Shown here one piece after another: positions 16,935 through 26,551 of a DNA stretch of 64,000 nt. The DNA lies in NCBI RefSeq assembly GCF_003217095.1, contig NZ_QJSR01000001.1, positions 352,916-416,915 on the forward strand, written 5' to 3'. A model generated the notes under the pieces. That model was given only the letters and a program-made list of their open reading frames with translations, did no database searches and was not told the DNA's origin. Source of the DNA: Rhizobium sp. PP-CC-3A-592. GTDB taxonomy: Bacteria; Pseudomonadota; Alphaproteobacteria; Rhizobiales; Rhizobiaceae. The stretch's first letter is position 1; each line of letters begins with the position of its first letter. The position numbers and the translations under genes are program-made.

Positions 16935-17510
16935 ATGACCTTCGCACGATTGAAGTCAGGTCTGGCTTTGGGTATCGCCCTGCTGTCGATCACGATGGCG
17001 GGGTGCAGCAGCTACGAGCCCGCGCCCCGCGCCTTCAGCGAAGCCACCATTCAGCCCTACCGGCTGGATAGCGGCGACCGTCTGCGCATCAGCGTCTTCG
17101 AGCAGGCAGGTCTCACCGGTTCCTACACCGTCGACCAGGCCGGCTACGTCGCCTTCCCGCTCATCGGCTCGGTCCCCTCGCGCGGCCATACGCTGAGCGA
17201 GATGGAGACCATGATCGCGCAGAAGCTGCGCGCCGGTTATCTGCGCGACCCCGACGTGACGATCGAGGTCGATCGTTATCGCTCCGTCTTCATCATGGGC
17301 GAAGTCGGGCAGTCGGGTCAGTATTCCTACGTGCCCGGCATGACGGTGCAGAACGCTATCGCGGTCGCTGGCGGCTTCTCGCCGCGCGCCAACCAGCGCA
17401 CGGTGGATGTCACCCGCAAGATCAATGGCCGCATCATCACCGGCCGCGTCTCGATTTCCGATCCGATCATGGCGGGCGACACCGTCTATGTTCGTGAGCG
17501 GCTGTTCTGA
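16935..17510 (+). CDS. Wza-like polysaccharide export lipoprotein
   Basis: 191 residues, a short outer membrane polysaccharide export protein. A lipoprotein signal peptide ends in ITMAGCSS, with Cys lipidated. The Poly_export domain (YRLDSGDRLRISVFEQAGLT) and one SLBB domain (RSVFIMGEVGQSGQYSYVPG) follow. It is shorter than E. coli Wza, like the UppC/ExoF-type proteins of rhizobia. I chose ATG 16935; TTG 16917 is in frame. It precedes a glycosyltransferase by four bases. Confidence 0.92.
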   Translation: MTFARLKSGLALGIALLSITMAGCSSYEPAPRAFSEATIQPYRLDSGDRLRISVFEQAGLTGSYTVDQAGYVAFPLIGSVPSRGHTLSEMETMIAQKLRAGYLRDPDVTIEVDRYRSVFIMGEVGQSGQYSYVPGMTVQNAIAVAGGFSPRANQRTVDVTRKINGRIITGRVSISDPIMAGDTVYVRERLF

Positions 17511-17514
17511 GCCC

Positions 17515-18693
17515 ATGCCGTCAACGACACAGCCCATCGAGCACCCATCGCAAGGAAGGCCCCTCCGGATCATCCATTGCTTCCGCTCGCCGGTCGGCGG
17601 CATCTTCCGGCATGTGCGCGATCTCGCGGCCGCCCATGCAGCCGAAGGCCATCATGTCGGCATTCTCTGCGACAGCTCCACGGGTGGCGCGCACGAGGAA
17701 CGCCTCTTCGAGGAGATCCGGCCCCATCTGGCTCTCGGGCTCGTGCGCCTGCCGATTCGGCGCTCCATCGGTCCTTCGGATGCCAGGGCGCTCTGGACGA
17801 GCTACAAGGAACTGCGCCAGCTCCGGCCCGACATCCTTCACGGCCACGGTGCCAAGGGCGGTGCCCTCGCCCGCATGATCGGCACCGTCCTGCGGATCAA
17901 CGGGTCGCGCGTCGCACGTCTCTACTCGCCCCATGGCGGCAGCCTGCACTACGATTGCAAGACCCTGAGGGGAAAGGGCATTCTCGCCCTCGAGCGCTTT
18001 CAGGAGCACGCGACGGACGCGCTCGTCTTCGTCTGCGACTTCGAGCGGCGCACCTACGAGGCAAAGGTCGGCCAGCCTCGCCCGCCGGCCGTGACGATCT
18101 ACAACGGCGTCGAGGATGCCGAGTTCGTTTCGGTCGAACCGGGACCGGATGCCGTCGATTTCCTCTATATCGGCATGCTGCGCGACATGAAGGGTCCCGA
18201 CATCTTCATCGATGCGCTGGGACGCACGGAGCGCCTTGCGGGCCGACCCTTGAGCGCCATGATGATCGGCGACGGTCCGCAGCAGGAAGACTACCTGCGC
18301 ATGAAACTCCATCGCGGGCTCGGACAGCGGATCGGCATGGCGCCTGCGATGCCGGCCCGGGAGGCCTTTGCCCGAGCGCGCTTCGTGGTGGTGCCCTCGC
18401 GAGCGGAGTCGATGCCCTATATCGTGCTCGAGGCCGTTGCGGCCGGCCGGCCCGTCATCGCCGCGCGTGTCGGGGGGATGCCGGAGATCCTCGGGGCCGA
18501 CAGCGCGGCCCTGGCCGAACCCAACGATGCGCAGTCGCTGGCCGGCATCATGCACCGCGCCCTGACGGAAGACGGCTGGGCGGAGCGCACCATGCCGGAT
18601 CCCGATGCATTCAAGGCGACCTTCTCCTCGGCGACCATGGCCGCGTCGATGATGCAGCTCTACCGGCGACTGGCAAACGACGCCGACGGCTGA
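17515..18693 (+). CDS. GT4-family glycosyltransferase
   Basis: 392 residues with the GT-B fold. N-terminal IIHCFRSPVGGIFRHVRDLA and HGHGAKGGALARM bind the acceptor side. The donor-binding E-x7-E motif is in SRAESMPYIVLEAVAAGRPVI, followed by ARVGGMPEI. It probably adds a sugar to a lipid-linked repeat unit on the cytoplasmic face. Its start lies four bases after the Wza-like stop, so they share a transcript. It is a paralogue of the GT4 at 21734, with the same PVGG/SGGG and H-G-H motifs. Donor sugar unknown. Confidence 0.9.
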   Translation: MPSTTQPIEHPSQGRPLRIIHCFRSPVGGIFRHVRDLAAAHAAEGHHVGILCDSSTGGAHEERLFEEIRPHLALGLVRLPIRRSIGPSDARALWTSYKELRQLRPDILHGHGAKGGALARMIGTVLRINGSRVARLYSPHGGSLHYDCKTLRGKGILALERFQEHATDALVFVCDFERRTYEAKVGQPRPPAVTIYNGVEDAEFVSVEPGPDAVDFLYIGMLRDMKGPDIFIDALGRTERLAGRPLSAMMIGDGPQQEDYLRMKLHRGLGQRIGMAPAMPAREAFARARFVVVPSRAESMPYIVLEAVAAGRPVIAARVGGMPEILGADSAALAEPNDAQSLAGIMHRALTEDGWAERTMPDPDAFKATFSSATMAASMMQLYRRLANDADG

Positions 18694-18883
18694 GCCTGCA
18701 TGTCGGAACGACCGTTCTGCAACACCGGCGATGTCGTACGGCGTCTCACTGCACCGTGTTGAACCGACACGGTTATTTCCCTTAACCCATTTCAGAACGG
18801 GTCGCATTGCAGTCTCTGCCGTAAACGTTTCTTAGGTCCTCCCTGCTAAGTCTTTCCGAGCCAACGGCAGGATGGGCAGCGTC
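18694..18883 (+). promoter_or_regulatory. probable promoter region of the initiating transferase operon
   Basis: 190 bases between the glycosyltransferase and the WbaP-like gene. TTGAAC (18759-18764), a 17-base spacer and TTAACC (18782-18787) form a weak sigma70-like promoter about 100 bases upstream of the start. No terminator hairpin is seen after the previous gene, so read-through is also possible. Confidence 0.35.
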
Positions 18884-20446
18884 ATGAACCAGATCGAGAA
18901 GCCGGAAACCTTCGACCCAGAGGCTTTGCGACGGCAGATCTCCGAAATCCGGACGATCTCGCGCGACGAGGTGCGCCCGGTCGAGCCGCGCAAGGAACTG
19001 AACCCGCTGGCGCGGCGGATTGCGGCACAGTTCCGCACCGACACCTACTCGCCCACCATGGTGCTCGGCTGTCTGCGTCTCTTCGAATTCGCAGCCCTCT
19101 TCATCATCGGCTACATCATCAACAGCCTCTATGTGGCGCCGGAGTTCGGCCGCTGGGTCGAATATTGCGTCATGCTTGCCGCCAGTTCGGCGCTGACGGT
19201 CGTCTTCCTGCAGTTTTCGGACGGCTACCAGATCCCCATCCTGCGCTCGGTACCGCGTGCCCTGCCGCGTCTGCTGGGCGCCTGGACCCTCGGCTTCGGC
19301 GTCATCACCATCGTCATGTTCTTCCTGAAGACCGGCGACGCCTATTCCCGCCTGTCCTTCGGCATCTGGTTTCTCGCCGGCACGACCTTCCTCCTGATCG
19401 AGCGGGCCGTCATCGCCTTCTCCATCCGGCGCTGGGCGCGCAACGGCATGATGGAGCGCCGCGTCGTCATCGTCGGCGGCGGCCAGCCGGCCAAGGACCT
19501 TATCCGCGTCCTCGAGCAGCAGACGGATAACGACATCCGCATCTGCGGCATCTTCGACGACCGCGACGAGCGCCGCTCGCCCAACATCATCGCCGGATAT
19601 CCCAAGCTCGGCACCTTTGCCGAACTCATCGATTTCGCCCGCCTCGCCCGCATCGACATGCTGATCATCGCACTGCCGCTGTCGGCCGAGCGCCGTATTC
19701 TCGATCTTTTGAAGAAGCTCTGGATCCTGCCCGTGGACATCCGGCTGGCCGCCCATGCCGCCAACCTCCGCTTCCGCCCGCGCAGCTACTCCCATGTCGG
19801 CCAGGTGCCGATGCTCGACATCTTCGACAAGCCGATCGCCGACTGGGACTCGGTTGCCAAGCGCATCTTCGACGTCGTCTTCAGCATCGTCGCGCTCGCG
19901 CTCCTCTGGCCCGTCTTCATCGGCGCAGCACTGGCCGTCAAGCTGAGTTCACCCGGCCCGATCATCTTCAAGCAGATGCGCCACGGCTTCAACAACGAGC
20001 AGATCGAGGTCTACAAGTTCCGCTCCATGTACACCGATATGAGCGACCCCAGCGCCCGCAACGCCGTGACCAAGGGCGACCCGCGCGTCACGCCCGTCGG
20101 CCGCTTCCTGCGCAAGTCCTCCATCGACGAGCTTCCGCAGATCTTCAATGTGCTGCGCGGACAATTGTCGCTTGTCGGCCCCCGCCCCCATGCCGTCGCC
20201 GCGCAGACGGCCGACCGGAACTACAGCGATGTCGTCGAGGGCTACTTCGCCCGCCACCGCGTGAAGCCCGGCGTCACCGGCTGGGCGCAGATCAACGGCT
20301 GGCGCGGCGAGATCGACAATGACGAGAAGATCCGCTTCCGCACCGCCTTCGACCTGCACTACATCGAGAACTGGTCGCTCTGGTTCGATCTGAAAATCCT
20401 GTTCCTCACGCCCATCCGCCTTCTCAACACGGAAAACGCATATTGA
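18884..20446 (+). CDS. undecaprenyl-phosphate sugar phosphotransferase (WbaP/ExoY type)
   Basis: 520 residues. Five membrane helices and a CoA_binding_3 domain (RRVVIVGGGQPAKDLIRVL) precede the C-terminal bacterial sugar transferase domain, with KFRSMYTDM, GRFLRKSSIDELPQI, LSLVGPRPHAV and HRVKPGVTGWAQINGWRGE. It transfers hexose-1-phosphate to undecaprenyl phosphate, starting repeat-unit synthesis. The layout matches UppE of the Agrobacterium unipolar polysaccharide locus (recalled). ATG 18884 has AGGATGGG seven bases upstream; ATG 18872 is also in frame. It overlaps the next gene by four bases. Confidence 0.93.
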   Translation: MNQIEKPETFDPEALRRQISEIRTISRDEVRPVEPRKELNPLARRIAAQFRTDTYSPTMVLGCLRLFEFAALFIIGYIINSLYVAPEFGRWVEYCVMLAASSALTVVFLQFSDGYQIPILRSVPRALPRLLGAWTLGFGVITIVMFFLKTGDAYSRLSFGIWFLAGTTFLLIERAVIAFSIRRWARNGMMERRVVIVGGGQPAKDLIRVLEQQTDNDIRICGIFDDRDERRSPNIIAGYPKLGTFAELIDFARLARIDMLIIALPLSAERRILDLLKKLWILPVDIRLAAHAANLRFRPRSYSHVGQVPMLDIFDKPIADWDSVAKRIFDVVFSIVALALLWPVFIGAALAVKLSSPGPIIFKQMRHGFNNEQIEVYKFRSMYTDMSDPSARNAVTKGDPRVTPVGRFLRKSSIDELPQIFNVLRGQLSLVGPRPHAVAAQTADRNYSDVVEGYFARHRVKPGVTGWAQINGWRGEIDNDEKIRFRTAFDLHYIENWSLWFDLKILFLTPIRLLNTENAY

Positions 20447-21711
20447 GCGCGATCGTCGCCCCTGCCGGCGTGTTCCGGCCGCAGCTGGCCGCGTTCGGGC
20501 TCATCGGCTCGGCGGCGGTCGCCTTCGGCGTGTTTCTCCAGGGCTTCGTCATCGTCGAACCCGCGCCGCACGAGCTTTTCGTCGCCGGCCTCATCGGGGT
20601 CTGGGCGTTCTGCGGCCTGCGCATTTCGCGCTCCACGGCGCCGCTCTTCACGCTTCTGGTGCTCTTCATGACGGGCGGCCTGATGTCGCTGACGGTCATG
20701 GACGACCTCGACGTCGCGCCGATGTACATGGCGATCTCGGGCTTCCTCGCGATCACCTCGATCTTCTACGCCGCCATCATCGAGGCCCGCCACGAGCGGC
20801 TGAAGCTGATGTTCCGGGCCTGGGTCGGCGCCGGCGTCGGCACGGCCACGCTCGGCATCCTCGGTTATTTCGGCGCCATCCCCGGCAGCGAGGCCTTCAC
20901 CCGCTACGACCGCGCCATGGGCGCCTTTCAGGACCCGAACGTCTTCGGTCCCTTCCTCGTCGCCCCGTCGCTCTTTCTCATTCACGGGGTGCTGAAGGGC
21001 CGGCTGATCGACCTGCCGCTGCGTGCGGTCGGCATTCTCATCATGGCGTTCGGCCTGTTCCTGTCCTTCTCACGCGCCGCCTGGGCGCTCTATCTCTTCT
21101 CCGCCTGCATGCTCGTCTTCATCATGCTCCTGAAGGAGCGGACCGGTGCCTTCCGCCTGAAGATCTTCGTCATCGCGCTCGGCGGTGTGATCCTCATGGT
21201 GACGTCGCTGGTGGTGGCGCTGCAGATCCCCCAGGTCGCCGACCTGTTTTCCAACCGCACGCAGCTCGTCCAGGATTATGATGGCGGCCATCTCGGTCGC
21301 TTCGAGCGCCACCGCATCGGCTTCCTGATGTCCATGGAAAAGCCGCTCGGCATCGGCCCTATGATGTTCTCTAAAATCTTTCCGGAGGACGAGCACAATA
21401 TCTGGCTGAAGACCCTGACCTCCTACGGCTGGCTCGGCTTCGTCTCCTATGTGACGCTGATCGTCTGGACGCTGTCCATCGGTTTCCGATTCATGTTGCT
21501 GGAGCGGCCGTGGCAACCCTATATGATGATTGCCTGGATCGTGCTGCTCGGGCATGTCGGTATTGGAAATGTGATCGATACGGATCACTGGCGCCACTTC
21601 TTCCTGCTTCTCGGCATCATCTGGGGTTGCGGCGCGCTCGAATACCGCTACAGCAGACGGTCGCAGGCACAGGGCCTGTACAAGACGACTTCAGAAGGCG
21701 CAGCGGCCTGA
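20443..21711 (+). CDS. O-antigen ligase / Wzy-type polymerase
   Basis: 422 residues with about eleven to twelve hydrophobic helices and a periplasmic loop containing DYDGGHLGRFERHRIGF and GIGPMMFSKIFPEDEHNIWL, the Wzy_C pattern (arginine in the loop and a following histidine). Ligases and polymerases cannot be told apart by sequence; next to a WbaP-type transferase, polymerisation of repeat units in the periplasm is more likely. The start appears to be TTG 20443, overlapping the stop of the previous gene (TTGA), so it is translationally coupled. Confidence 0.88.
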   Translation: MSAIVAPAGVFRPQLAAFGLIGSAAVAFGVFLQGFVIVEPAPHELFVAGLIGVWAFCGLRISRSTAPLFTLLVLFMTGGLMSLTVMDDLDVAPMYMAISGFLAITSIFYAAIIEARHERLKLMFRAWVGAGVGTATLGILGYFGAIPGSEAFTRYDRAMGAFQDPNVFGPFLVAPSLFLIHGVLKGRLIDLPLRAVGILIMAFGLFLSFSRAAWALYLFSACMLVFIMLLKERTGAFRLKIFVIALGGVILMVTSLVVALQIPQVADLFSNRTQLVQDYDGGHLGRFERHRIGFLMSMEKPLGIGPMMFSKIFPEDEHNIWLKTLTSYGWLGFVSYVTLIVWTLSIGFRFMLLERPWQPYMMIAWIVLLGHVGIGNVIDTDHWRHFFLLLGIIWGCGALEYRYSRRSQAQGLYKTTSEGAAA

Positions 21712-21733
21712 CACGCCACCGCGATCGAACCTC

Positions 21734-23002
21734 ATGACCACCCCGACCTCGACGACGGAAACGAAGGCGCCCGACATGCAGGCTACCGACATGCAGGCGA
21801 CCGACAGGCCAGAGGGATCGGCAACGCCGGCAACCGGTCATGCCGGACGGCCGGAGACCGACGCGGATCGCGCCTCGCTGTCGATCCTGCAGGTGCTGGA
21901 GCCGTCCGGCGGCGGTTCGGGTCGGCACTTTCTCGATCTCTGCCATGGCTTGTCGCGGCGCGGGCACCGCGTCGAAGCCGTCTTCTCCCCGCTTCGCGCC
22001 GAGGAAAGCTTCGTGCGCGAGCTGAAGTCGCTCGGCCTTCCCGCCATCCACAAGGTCGAGATGACCCGCTCGCCGGGCCGCGCCGATATCGCCTCGTGGA
22101 AGAAGCTCAATCGCATCATCTCCCGCGGCGGCTTCGATATCATCCATGGCCACAGCTCCAAGGCCGGAGCGCTGGCGCGCCTGCGCCTGCCCGGCCGGCA
22201 CGTGCCGCGCATCTACACGCCGCATGCCTTCCGCACGATGGATCCGACGCTCGGCTCCAGCGGCCGCAAGCTGTTCGGCTCGGTCGAGACCTTTCTCGGC
22301 CGGTTCCTCACCGATCACCTCATCTGCGTCTCGGAGGACGAGTATCGCCATGCCGTGGCGCTCGGCATTCCGGAGAACCGGATGTCGGTGATCGTCAACG
22401 GCGTTTCGCAGCCCGTGAAGGACATGGCGATGACGGTGCGGGCGAGCTTCGGCATCACGCCGGAAACCTTCGTCTTCGGCTTCGTCGGCCGGCTGTCGCA
22501 CCAGAAGGCGCCCGAGCGCCTGATCGAGGCCTTCCGTCACGCGGCGGCAAAGCTGCCGGAAGCCCATCTTATCATGATCGGCTTTGGCGAACAGGACGCG
22601 CCCGTGCGCGCCGCCATCGCCGCAAGCGGCCTGCAAAGCCGCATCCACCTCACCTCCGCCTTCTCGGGCCCGCAGGCCATCCCCGCCTTCGATTGCCTCG
22701 TCATGCCAAGCCGCTACGAGGCCATGTCCTATGTCATGCTGGAGGCCGCCGCTGCCGGCCGGCCGATCATTTCCACCGCCGTCGGCGGTGCGACGACGGC
22801 GGTGGAGGAAGGTGCGACCGGCATCATCGTTCCCAATGACGGCGACTCCACAAAGCTCGCCAGCGCCATGATAACGCTCGCCGAGCCCGCCAAATACCAG
22901 GCCTTCCGCGCTGCCGCCGACCATGCCCGCGCCCGCTTCGCCCTCGATGTCATGATCGACAAGACCGAAGCCGTCTACAAGATGCTCGGCACGCGCCGCT
23001 GA
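21734..23002 (+). CDS. GT4-family glycosyltransferase with repeated N-terminus
   Basis: 422 residues. After a variable ~50-residue N-terminus, the GT-B domains show LEPSGGGSGRHFLDLCHGLS, HGHSSKAGALARLR and the donor-site SRYEAMSYVMLEAAAAGRPI. The N-terminus contains an in-frame duplication (D-M-Q-A-T-D-M-Q-A-T-D) from a 15-base tandem repeat at about 21775-21805, likely a slippage product with no catalytic role. It is the last gene of the polysaccharide block, 22 bases after the Wzy-like gene, and is followed by a terminator. Confidence 0.9.
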   Translation: MTTPTSTTETKAPDMQATDMQATDRPEGSATPATGHAGRPETDADRASLSILQVLEPSGGGSGRHFLDLCHGLSRRGHRVEAVFSPLRAEESFVRELKSLGLPAIHKVEMTRSPGRADIASWKKLNRIISRGGFDIIHGHSSKAGALARLRLPGRHVPRIYTPHAFRTMDPTLGSSGRKLFGSVETFLGRFLTDHLICVSEDEYRHAVALGIPENRMSVIVNGVSQPVKDMAMTVRASFGITPETFVFGFVGRLSHQKAPERLIEAFRHAAAKLPEAHLIMIGFGEQDAPVRAAIAASGLQSRIHLTSAFSGPQAIPAFDCLVMPSRYEAMSYVMLEAAAAGRPIISTAVGGATTAVEEGATGIIVPNDGDSTKLASAMITLAEPAKYQAFRAAADHARARFALDVMIDKTEAVYKMLGTRR

Positions 23003-23072
23003 CGGCTGCAGGAGGCCGAATGGGCCGCCTCTCCGGCTACACGCCGCTGACCTCTTGCCTCACAGAAACGCA

Positions 23073-23112
23073 AAACGCCTGCCGCACATGCGGCAGGCGT
23101 TTGCTGTTTTGA
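23073..23112 (+). terminator. terminator of the polysaccharide operon
   Basis: A perfect 13-bp stem, AAACGCCTGCCGC (23073-23085) with GCGGCAGGCGTTT (23090-23102), loop ACAT, followed by GCTGTTTTG. The stem is flanked by A and T runs and can act on both strands, also ending the BA14K gene transcribed toward it. Confidence 0.9.
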
Positions 23113-23142
23113 CGATAGGCTCGCTCTCGCTCCCCATCAGCC

Positions 23143-23673
23143 TCAATAGGGCGAGTTGCACAGACGGCGCGGGCCGTTATAGGGCTGGTAGCTATTGTCA
23201 TAGGCGCGATACGAACGGTAGCGCGCTTGGCACCATGCGACGTGCGAGTTGCCGCCATAGGTCCGCGTGTAACCCGGACGGACGTAACGCGGCTGGGCGT
23301 TGAGCGCACCGCCGATGATCGCGCCGGCAGCAAGGCCGCCCAGTGCGAGACCGACGCCACGATCCCGGTAGTAGCCATCGCGGTAACGGCGATCGTAGCG
23401 GTAACCGCGGTTGCCGCGCCAATCGCGGTGGCCGTTCAGCGTGCGAAACGCACGATCGCCCCGCCAATCGCCCCGGTTGCCCCGCCAATGGCCACGGTCA
23501 CGGTTCCAGTTCCCACGCCCGTTGTGGCGGCGGATGATGACCCTGTCGCGGACCTGCTGAACGTCCGTTCTTGTCTGGACGGGCTCGATTTTCGCCAACG
23601 GCATGGCGCTGACGGGCCCGATGCCGGAAAACGCAGTGACGAGCGACACGAATGCAATGATGAGTTTCTTCAT
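23143..23673 (-). CDS. BA14K family secreted protein
   Basis: 176 residues. A signal peptide ([19 protein letters not shown], cleaved near VSA) leads to an Arg/Gly/Asn/Trp-rich low-complexity middle with repeated RGNRG-D-W units. A glycine-rich hydrophobic segment, [16 protein letters not shown], and a C-terminal BA14K domain follow, [19 protein letters not shown], ending in CNSPY. The two cysteines are the family pair. BA14K proteins are known as immunoreactive, lectin-like surface proteins in Brucella; the role here is unknown. ATG 23673 has GGAAGGAGA. Confidence 0.88.
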   Translation of the reverse strand: MKKLIIAFVSLVTAFSGIGPVSAMPLAKIEPVQTRTDVQQVRDRVIIRRHNGRGNWNRDRGHWRGNRGDWRGDRAFRTLNGHRDWRGNRGYRYDRRYRDGYYRDRGVGLALGGLAAGAIIGGALNAQPRYVRPGYTRTYGGNSHVAWCQARYRSYRAYDNSYQPYNGPRRLCNSPY

Positions 23674-23901
23674 GGATGTCTCCTTCCGTAGCAGGGAAGT
23701 TAGAACGCGAAGGAAGCGAAACAATGCGTCGGTCGCCGCCAAGACCATCACAATAGCGCGACCGGCCCCCCTCGCACCCCTCCCCACCTCGTTAGCGGAG
23801 CCGGCATCCCCGCGATGCCGACCCCAATCCACCATTTTCTCAAGCCCAGCCCATTTTCCCCTTGCACCTGCCAGCCTGAGAATATAGGCCTTCCCTCGGA
23901 A

Positions 23902-23978
<77 letters not shown>

Positions 23979-24124
23979 TTTTATCAAGGGGTTCCCCACC
24001 CCAAGCTGCTTTGGCGGCCTCAAATTTTACAGCTATCTTTCTTGAGATTCAGGCTTCGTCGATTGTGAGGCCTGCGTCACAGATGACTCGTGGCGCGCCG
24101 GGGCACTGCTGAGCGAGTATTCAA

Positions 24125-24355
24125 ATGACGCGTGATATGATGGATCACAACATCATGACGCAGCAAAGAGGCCGAAAGTGGGATCACCACGACAGGCTCC
24201 TCGGGATGTGGCTTGGTTTCGCTGCCTTCGCATCCCTTATCGGGTTTGCCGCCTACGCGGGCTTGACCGGCAGGCCGTGTTTGGCCGCTATTTTCATGGG
24301 CACCTCTACGATTGGTCCCATCGGCCTCTTCATTTCCGCACACAGAAACAGGTAG
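24125..24355 (+). CDS. small membrane protein, possibly a DUF2335 C-terminal remnant
   Basis: 76 residues at most (an internal ATG at 24155 would give 66). Basic Q-R-G-R-K-W-D-H-H-D precedes two hydrophobic helices, LLGMWLGFAAFASLIGFAAY and CLAAIFMGTSTIGPIGLFI, ending HRNR. The arrangement (charged linker, helix, G-x-P turn, helix) resembles the C-terminal part of DUF2335 proteins, whose longer N-terminal coiled region is absent. It may therefore be a truncated gene or an unrelated small protein. It lies 150 bases after the tRNA. Base use is less GC-rich than in its neighbours. Confidence 0.4.
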   Translation: MTRDMMDHNIMTQQRGRKWDHHDRLLGMWLGFAAFASLIGFAAYAGLTGRPCLAAIFMGTSTIGPIGLFISAHRNR

Positions 24356-24371
24356 CTGCAGCCGCTTCCGT

Positions 24372-24914
24372 CTACCGCACCTGATCCAACAGCCGCTTGC
24401 ACTCCAACAAATCATACAGCGCCTCCTGCAGCAGCGCCCGGTCTTCCTTGTTGACGGACGTCTTGCCGACGGAGACTTCCGGCATATCGTCGGTGCCGTT
24501 GCCGAAGGAGAAGAAGCGGCGGCTGGTGGGGAGTTTGGCGCGGCCGACGATCTGGTCGTCGTCGGACATGCCGACCTTGGGCTGCTGCTGCGACGGCGCT
24601 TCGTCGTTGCTGGCGGCGGCCAGCGCCTCGACGGTGGCAAGATCGCCGCTGGCGATCGCCGCCACGAACTTGTTGCCGTTCATCTTCAGGAGTTTCTGCA
24701 CGCCCTTGATGGTGTAGCCATGGTCGTAGAGCAGGTGGCGGATGCCCTTCAGCAGGTCCACGTCCTCGGGCCGGTAATAGCGTCGGCCCCCGCCCCGCTT
24801 CATCGGCTTGATCTGGATGAATCGCGTCTCCCAGAAGCGCAGCACGTGCTGCGGCAGGTCGAGATCGTCGGCGACTTCGCTGATCGTGCGAAACGCATCC
24901 GGGCTCTTGTCCAT
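24372..24914 (-). CDS. MerR family transcriptional regulator
   Basis: 180 residues. The winged-helix domain reads [20 protein letters not shown], then [19 protein letters not shown] and [14 protein letters not shown]. The C-terminal region has no metal-binding cysteines, so it does not look like a metal sensor. The ending [17 protein letters not shown] is conserved in rhizobial relatives that sit next to ihfA, as here. I chose ATG 24914 with GAGGACG upstream; GTG 24929 is an alternative. Targets are not known. Confidence 0.9.
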   Translation of the reverse strand: MDKSPDAFRTISEVADDLDLPQHVLRFWETRFIQIKPMKRGGGRRYYRPEDVDLLKGIRHLLYDHGYTIKGVQKLLKMNGNKFVAAIASGDLATVEALAAASNDEAPSQQQPKVGMSDDDQIVGRAKLPTSRRFFSFGNGTDDMPEVSVGKTSVNKEDRALLQEALYDLLECKRLLDQVR

Positions 24915-25117
24915 ATCGTCCTCAATCACGCCAGGTGCGCCACGAGCCTTGAAAGCCGTGGCCGGGTGCCGCCGCGTCCCGATTCGGGACGACGATCCGC
25001 TCTAGGGGCCATGATCGCACAATCGGGCCGTCTTTCAACGGCTTAGGCGAGGGTTTTCAACCGGAAAAAACAGATGCGTCGGTTCGGTGCCGCGAAAGTC
25101 GCCGGCACGGTGCGCCC

Positions 25118-25456
25118 TCAAGGTGCCGGTGCGGCCGGCTTCTGCTTGGCCTTGCGGGCCAGATGCGCCTTAAGCACGCGCTGCTTCAGCACGTTGGAGG
25201 CCTTGAAGGTCATCACGCGGCGCGGCGAGATCGGCACTTCCTCGCCCGTCTTCGGGTTGCGGCCGATGCGCTCGTTCTTGTCGCGCACCTGAAAGGTCGC
25301 GAACGAAGACAGTTTGACGCTTTCCCCGCGAACGATGGCGTTGCAGATCTCGTCGATGACCGTCTCGACCAGTTCGGCGGATTCGGTGCGCGACAGGCCG
25401 ACTTTGCGAAAAACAGCCTCTGCGAGGTCTGCTCTCGTTACCGTTTTACCGCTCAT
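25118..25456 (-). CDS. ihfA: integration host factor subunit alpha
   Basis: 112 residues of the HU/IHF fold. [20 protein letters not shown] begins it, and the DNA-minor-groove arm carries [20 protein letters not shown], with the intercalating Pro. The C-terminus has a short Lys/Ala/Pro tail. It pairs with IhfB (not here) to bend DNA. It lies between the MerR gene and fabH, the conserved rhizobial order, all on the minus strand. Confidence 0.95.
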   Translation of the reverse strand: MSGKTVTRADLAEAVFRKVGLSRTESAELVETVIDEICNAIVRGESVKLSSFATFQVRDKNERIGRNPKTGEEVPISPRRVMTFKASNVLKQRVLKAHLARKAKQKPAAPAP

Positions 25457-25572
25457 GATCCCCCACCGATGTTCTGGACTATCGATTGCCGGGAAGAGTA
25501 TTGCCGTTGACCACGTGGGTCAAGGCCTTCATTCCCAACGCTTTTCATCTACCAGCGCCCGCTCGCTTTCGT

Positions 25573-26544
25573 CTACCAGCGAATAAGGACGGAGCCCCAG
25601 GTGAAACCGCCGCCCATGGCTTCGAGCAGAACGAGGTCGCCCTGCTTGATGCGCCCGTCCGACGCGGCTTGGTTCAACGCCAGGGGAATGGAGGCGGCCG
25701 AGGTGTTGCCATGAAGGTCGACGGTGATGACGACCTTTTCCGGGGGGATGCCGAGCTTCTTTGCCGAGCCGTCGATGATGCGGCGGTTGGCCTGGTGGGG
25801 CACCAGCCAGTCGATGTCGTCGGCCGTGGTGCCCGTGGCGTCGAAAGCCTGCTCGATCACGTCGGTGATCATGCCGACGGCATGCTTGAAGACCTCGCGG
25901 CCTTCCATGCGCAAATGGCCGACCGTTCCAGTGGAAGACGGGCCGCCATCGACATAGAGCTTTTCGCGGTGGGCGCCGTCGGAGCGCAGGTGAGCGGTCA
26001 GGATGCCCCGATCCGCGATCGTGCCGTCGCCCTCCCCGGCCTCTAGAACCACGGCGCCGGCACCATCGCCGAACAGCACGCAGGTGGTGCGATCGTTCCA
26101 GTCGATGATTCGGGAGAAGGTTTCCGCGCCGATGACGAGGATGCGGCGCGCAAGTCCGCCGCGAATATATGCGTCGGCCGTGGCCATGGCATAGACGAAG
26201 CCGGAACACACCGCCTGTATGTCGAAGGCGGCACCGTGATGCATGCCGAGCCGCGCCTGGATATTGACGGCGCTGGCCGGAAACGTGTTGTCCGGCGTCG
26301 AGGTCGCGAGAATGATGACGTCGATGTCGGCCGGCGTCAGGCCCGCGCGGTCGAGGGCTGCGCGTGCGGCAGCTTCGCCGAGCGATGCCGTCGTCTCGCC
26401 CTCGCCGGCGATGTAGCGCTGACGGATGCCGGTTCGCTGCACGATCCACTCGTCGGTCGTGTCGACCCTCGCCTCCAGGTCACGATTGGTCACCACTTGT
26501 TTCGGAAGCGCTGCCCCGAACCCGCGAACCACAGAACGGATCAT
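25573..26544 (-). CDS. fabH: beta-ketoacyl-ACP synthase III
   Basis: 323 residues. The catalytic triad is visible: Cys in [12 protein letters not shown], His in [13 protein letters not shown] and Asn in [33 protein letters not shown] near the N-terminus is a FabH hallmark. It condenses acetyl-CoA with malonyl-ACP to start fatty acid synthesis. [10 protein letters not shown] at ATG 26544 is the family start; nine extra codons upstream are not. It begins eight bases after plsX stops, so the two form an operon. Confidence 0.96.
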   Translation of the reverse strand: MIRSVVRGFGAALPKQVVTNRDLEARVDTTDEWIVQRTGIRQRYIAGEGETTASLGEAAARAALDRAGLTPADIDVIILATSTPDNTFPASAVNIQARLGMHHGAAFDIQAVCSGFVYAMATADAYIRGGLARRILVIGAETFSRIIDWNDRTTCVLFGDGAGAVVLEAGEGDGTIADRGILTAHLRSDGAHREKLYVDGGPSSTGTVGHLRMEGREVFKHAVGMITDVIEQAFDATGTTADDIDWLVPHQANRRIIDGSAKKLGIPPEKVVITVDLHGNTSAASIPLALNQAASDGRIKQGDLVLLEAMGGGFTWGSVLIRW

Positions 26545-26551
26545 GTCTTTG

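Noticed and set aside
23143-23835. Longer version of the BA14K gene starting at 23835
   Set aside because: The 54 added residues lack family features and would bury the signal peptide; ATG 23673 has an ideal ribosome binding site.
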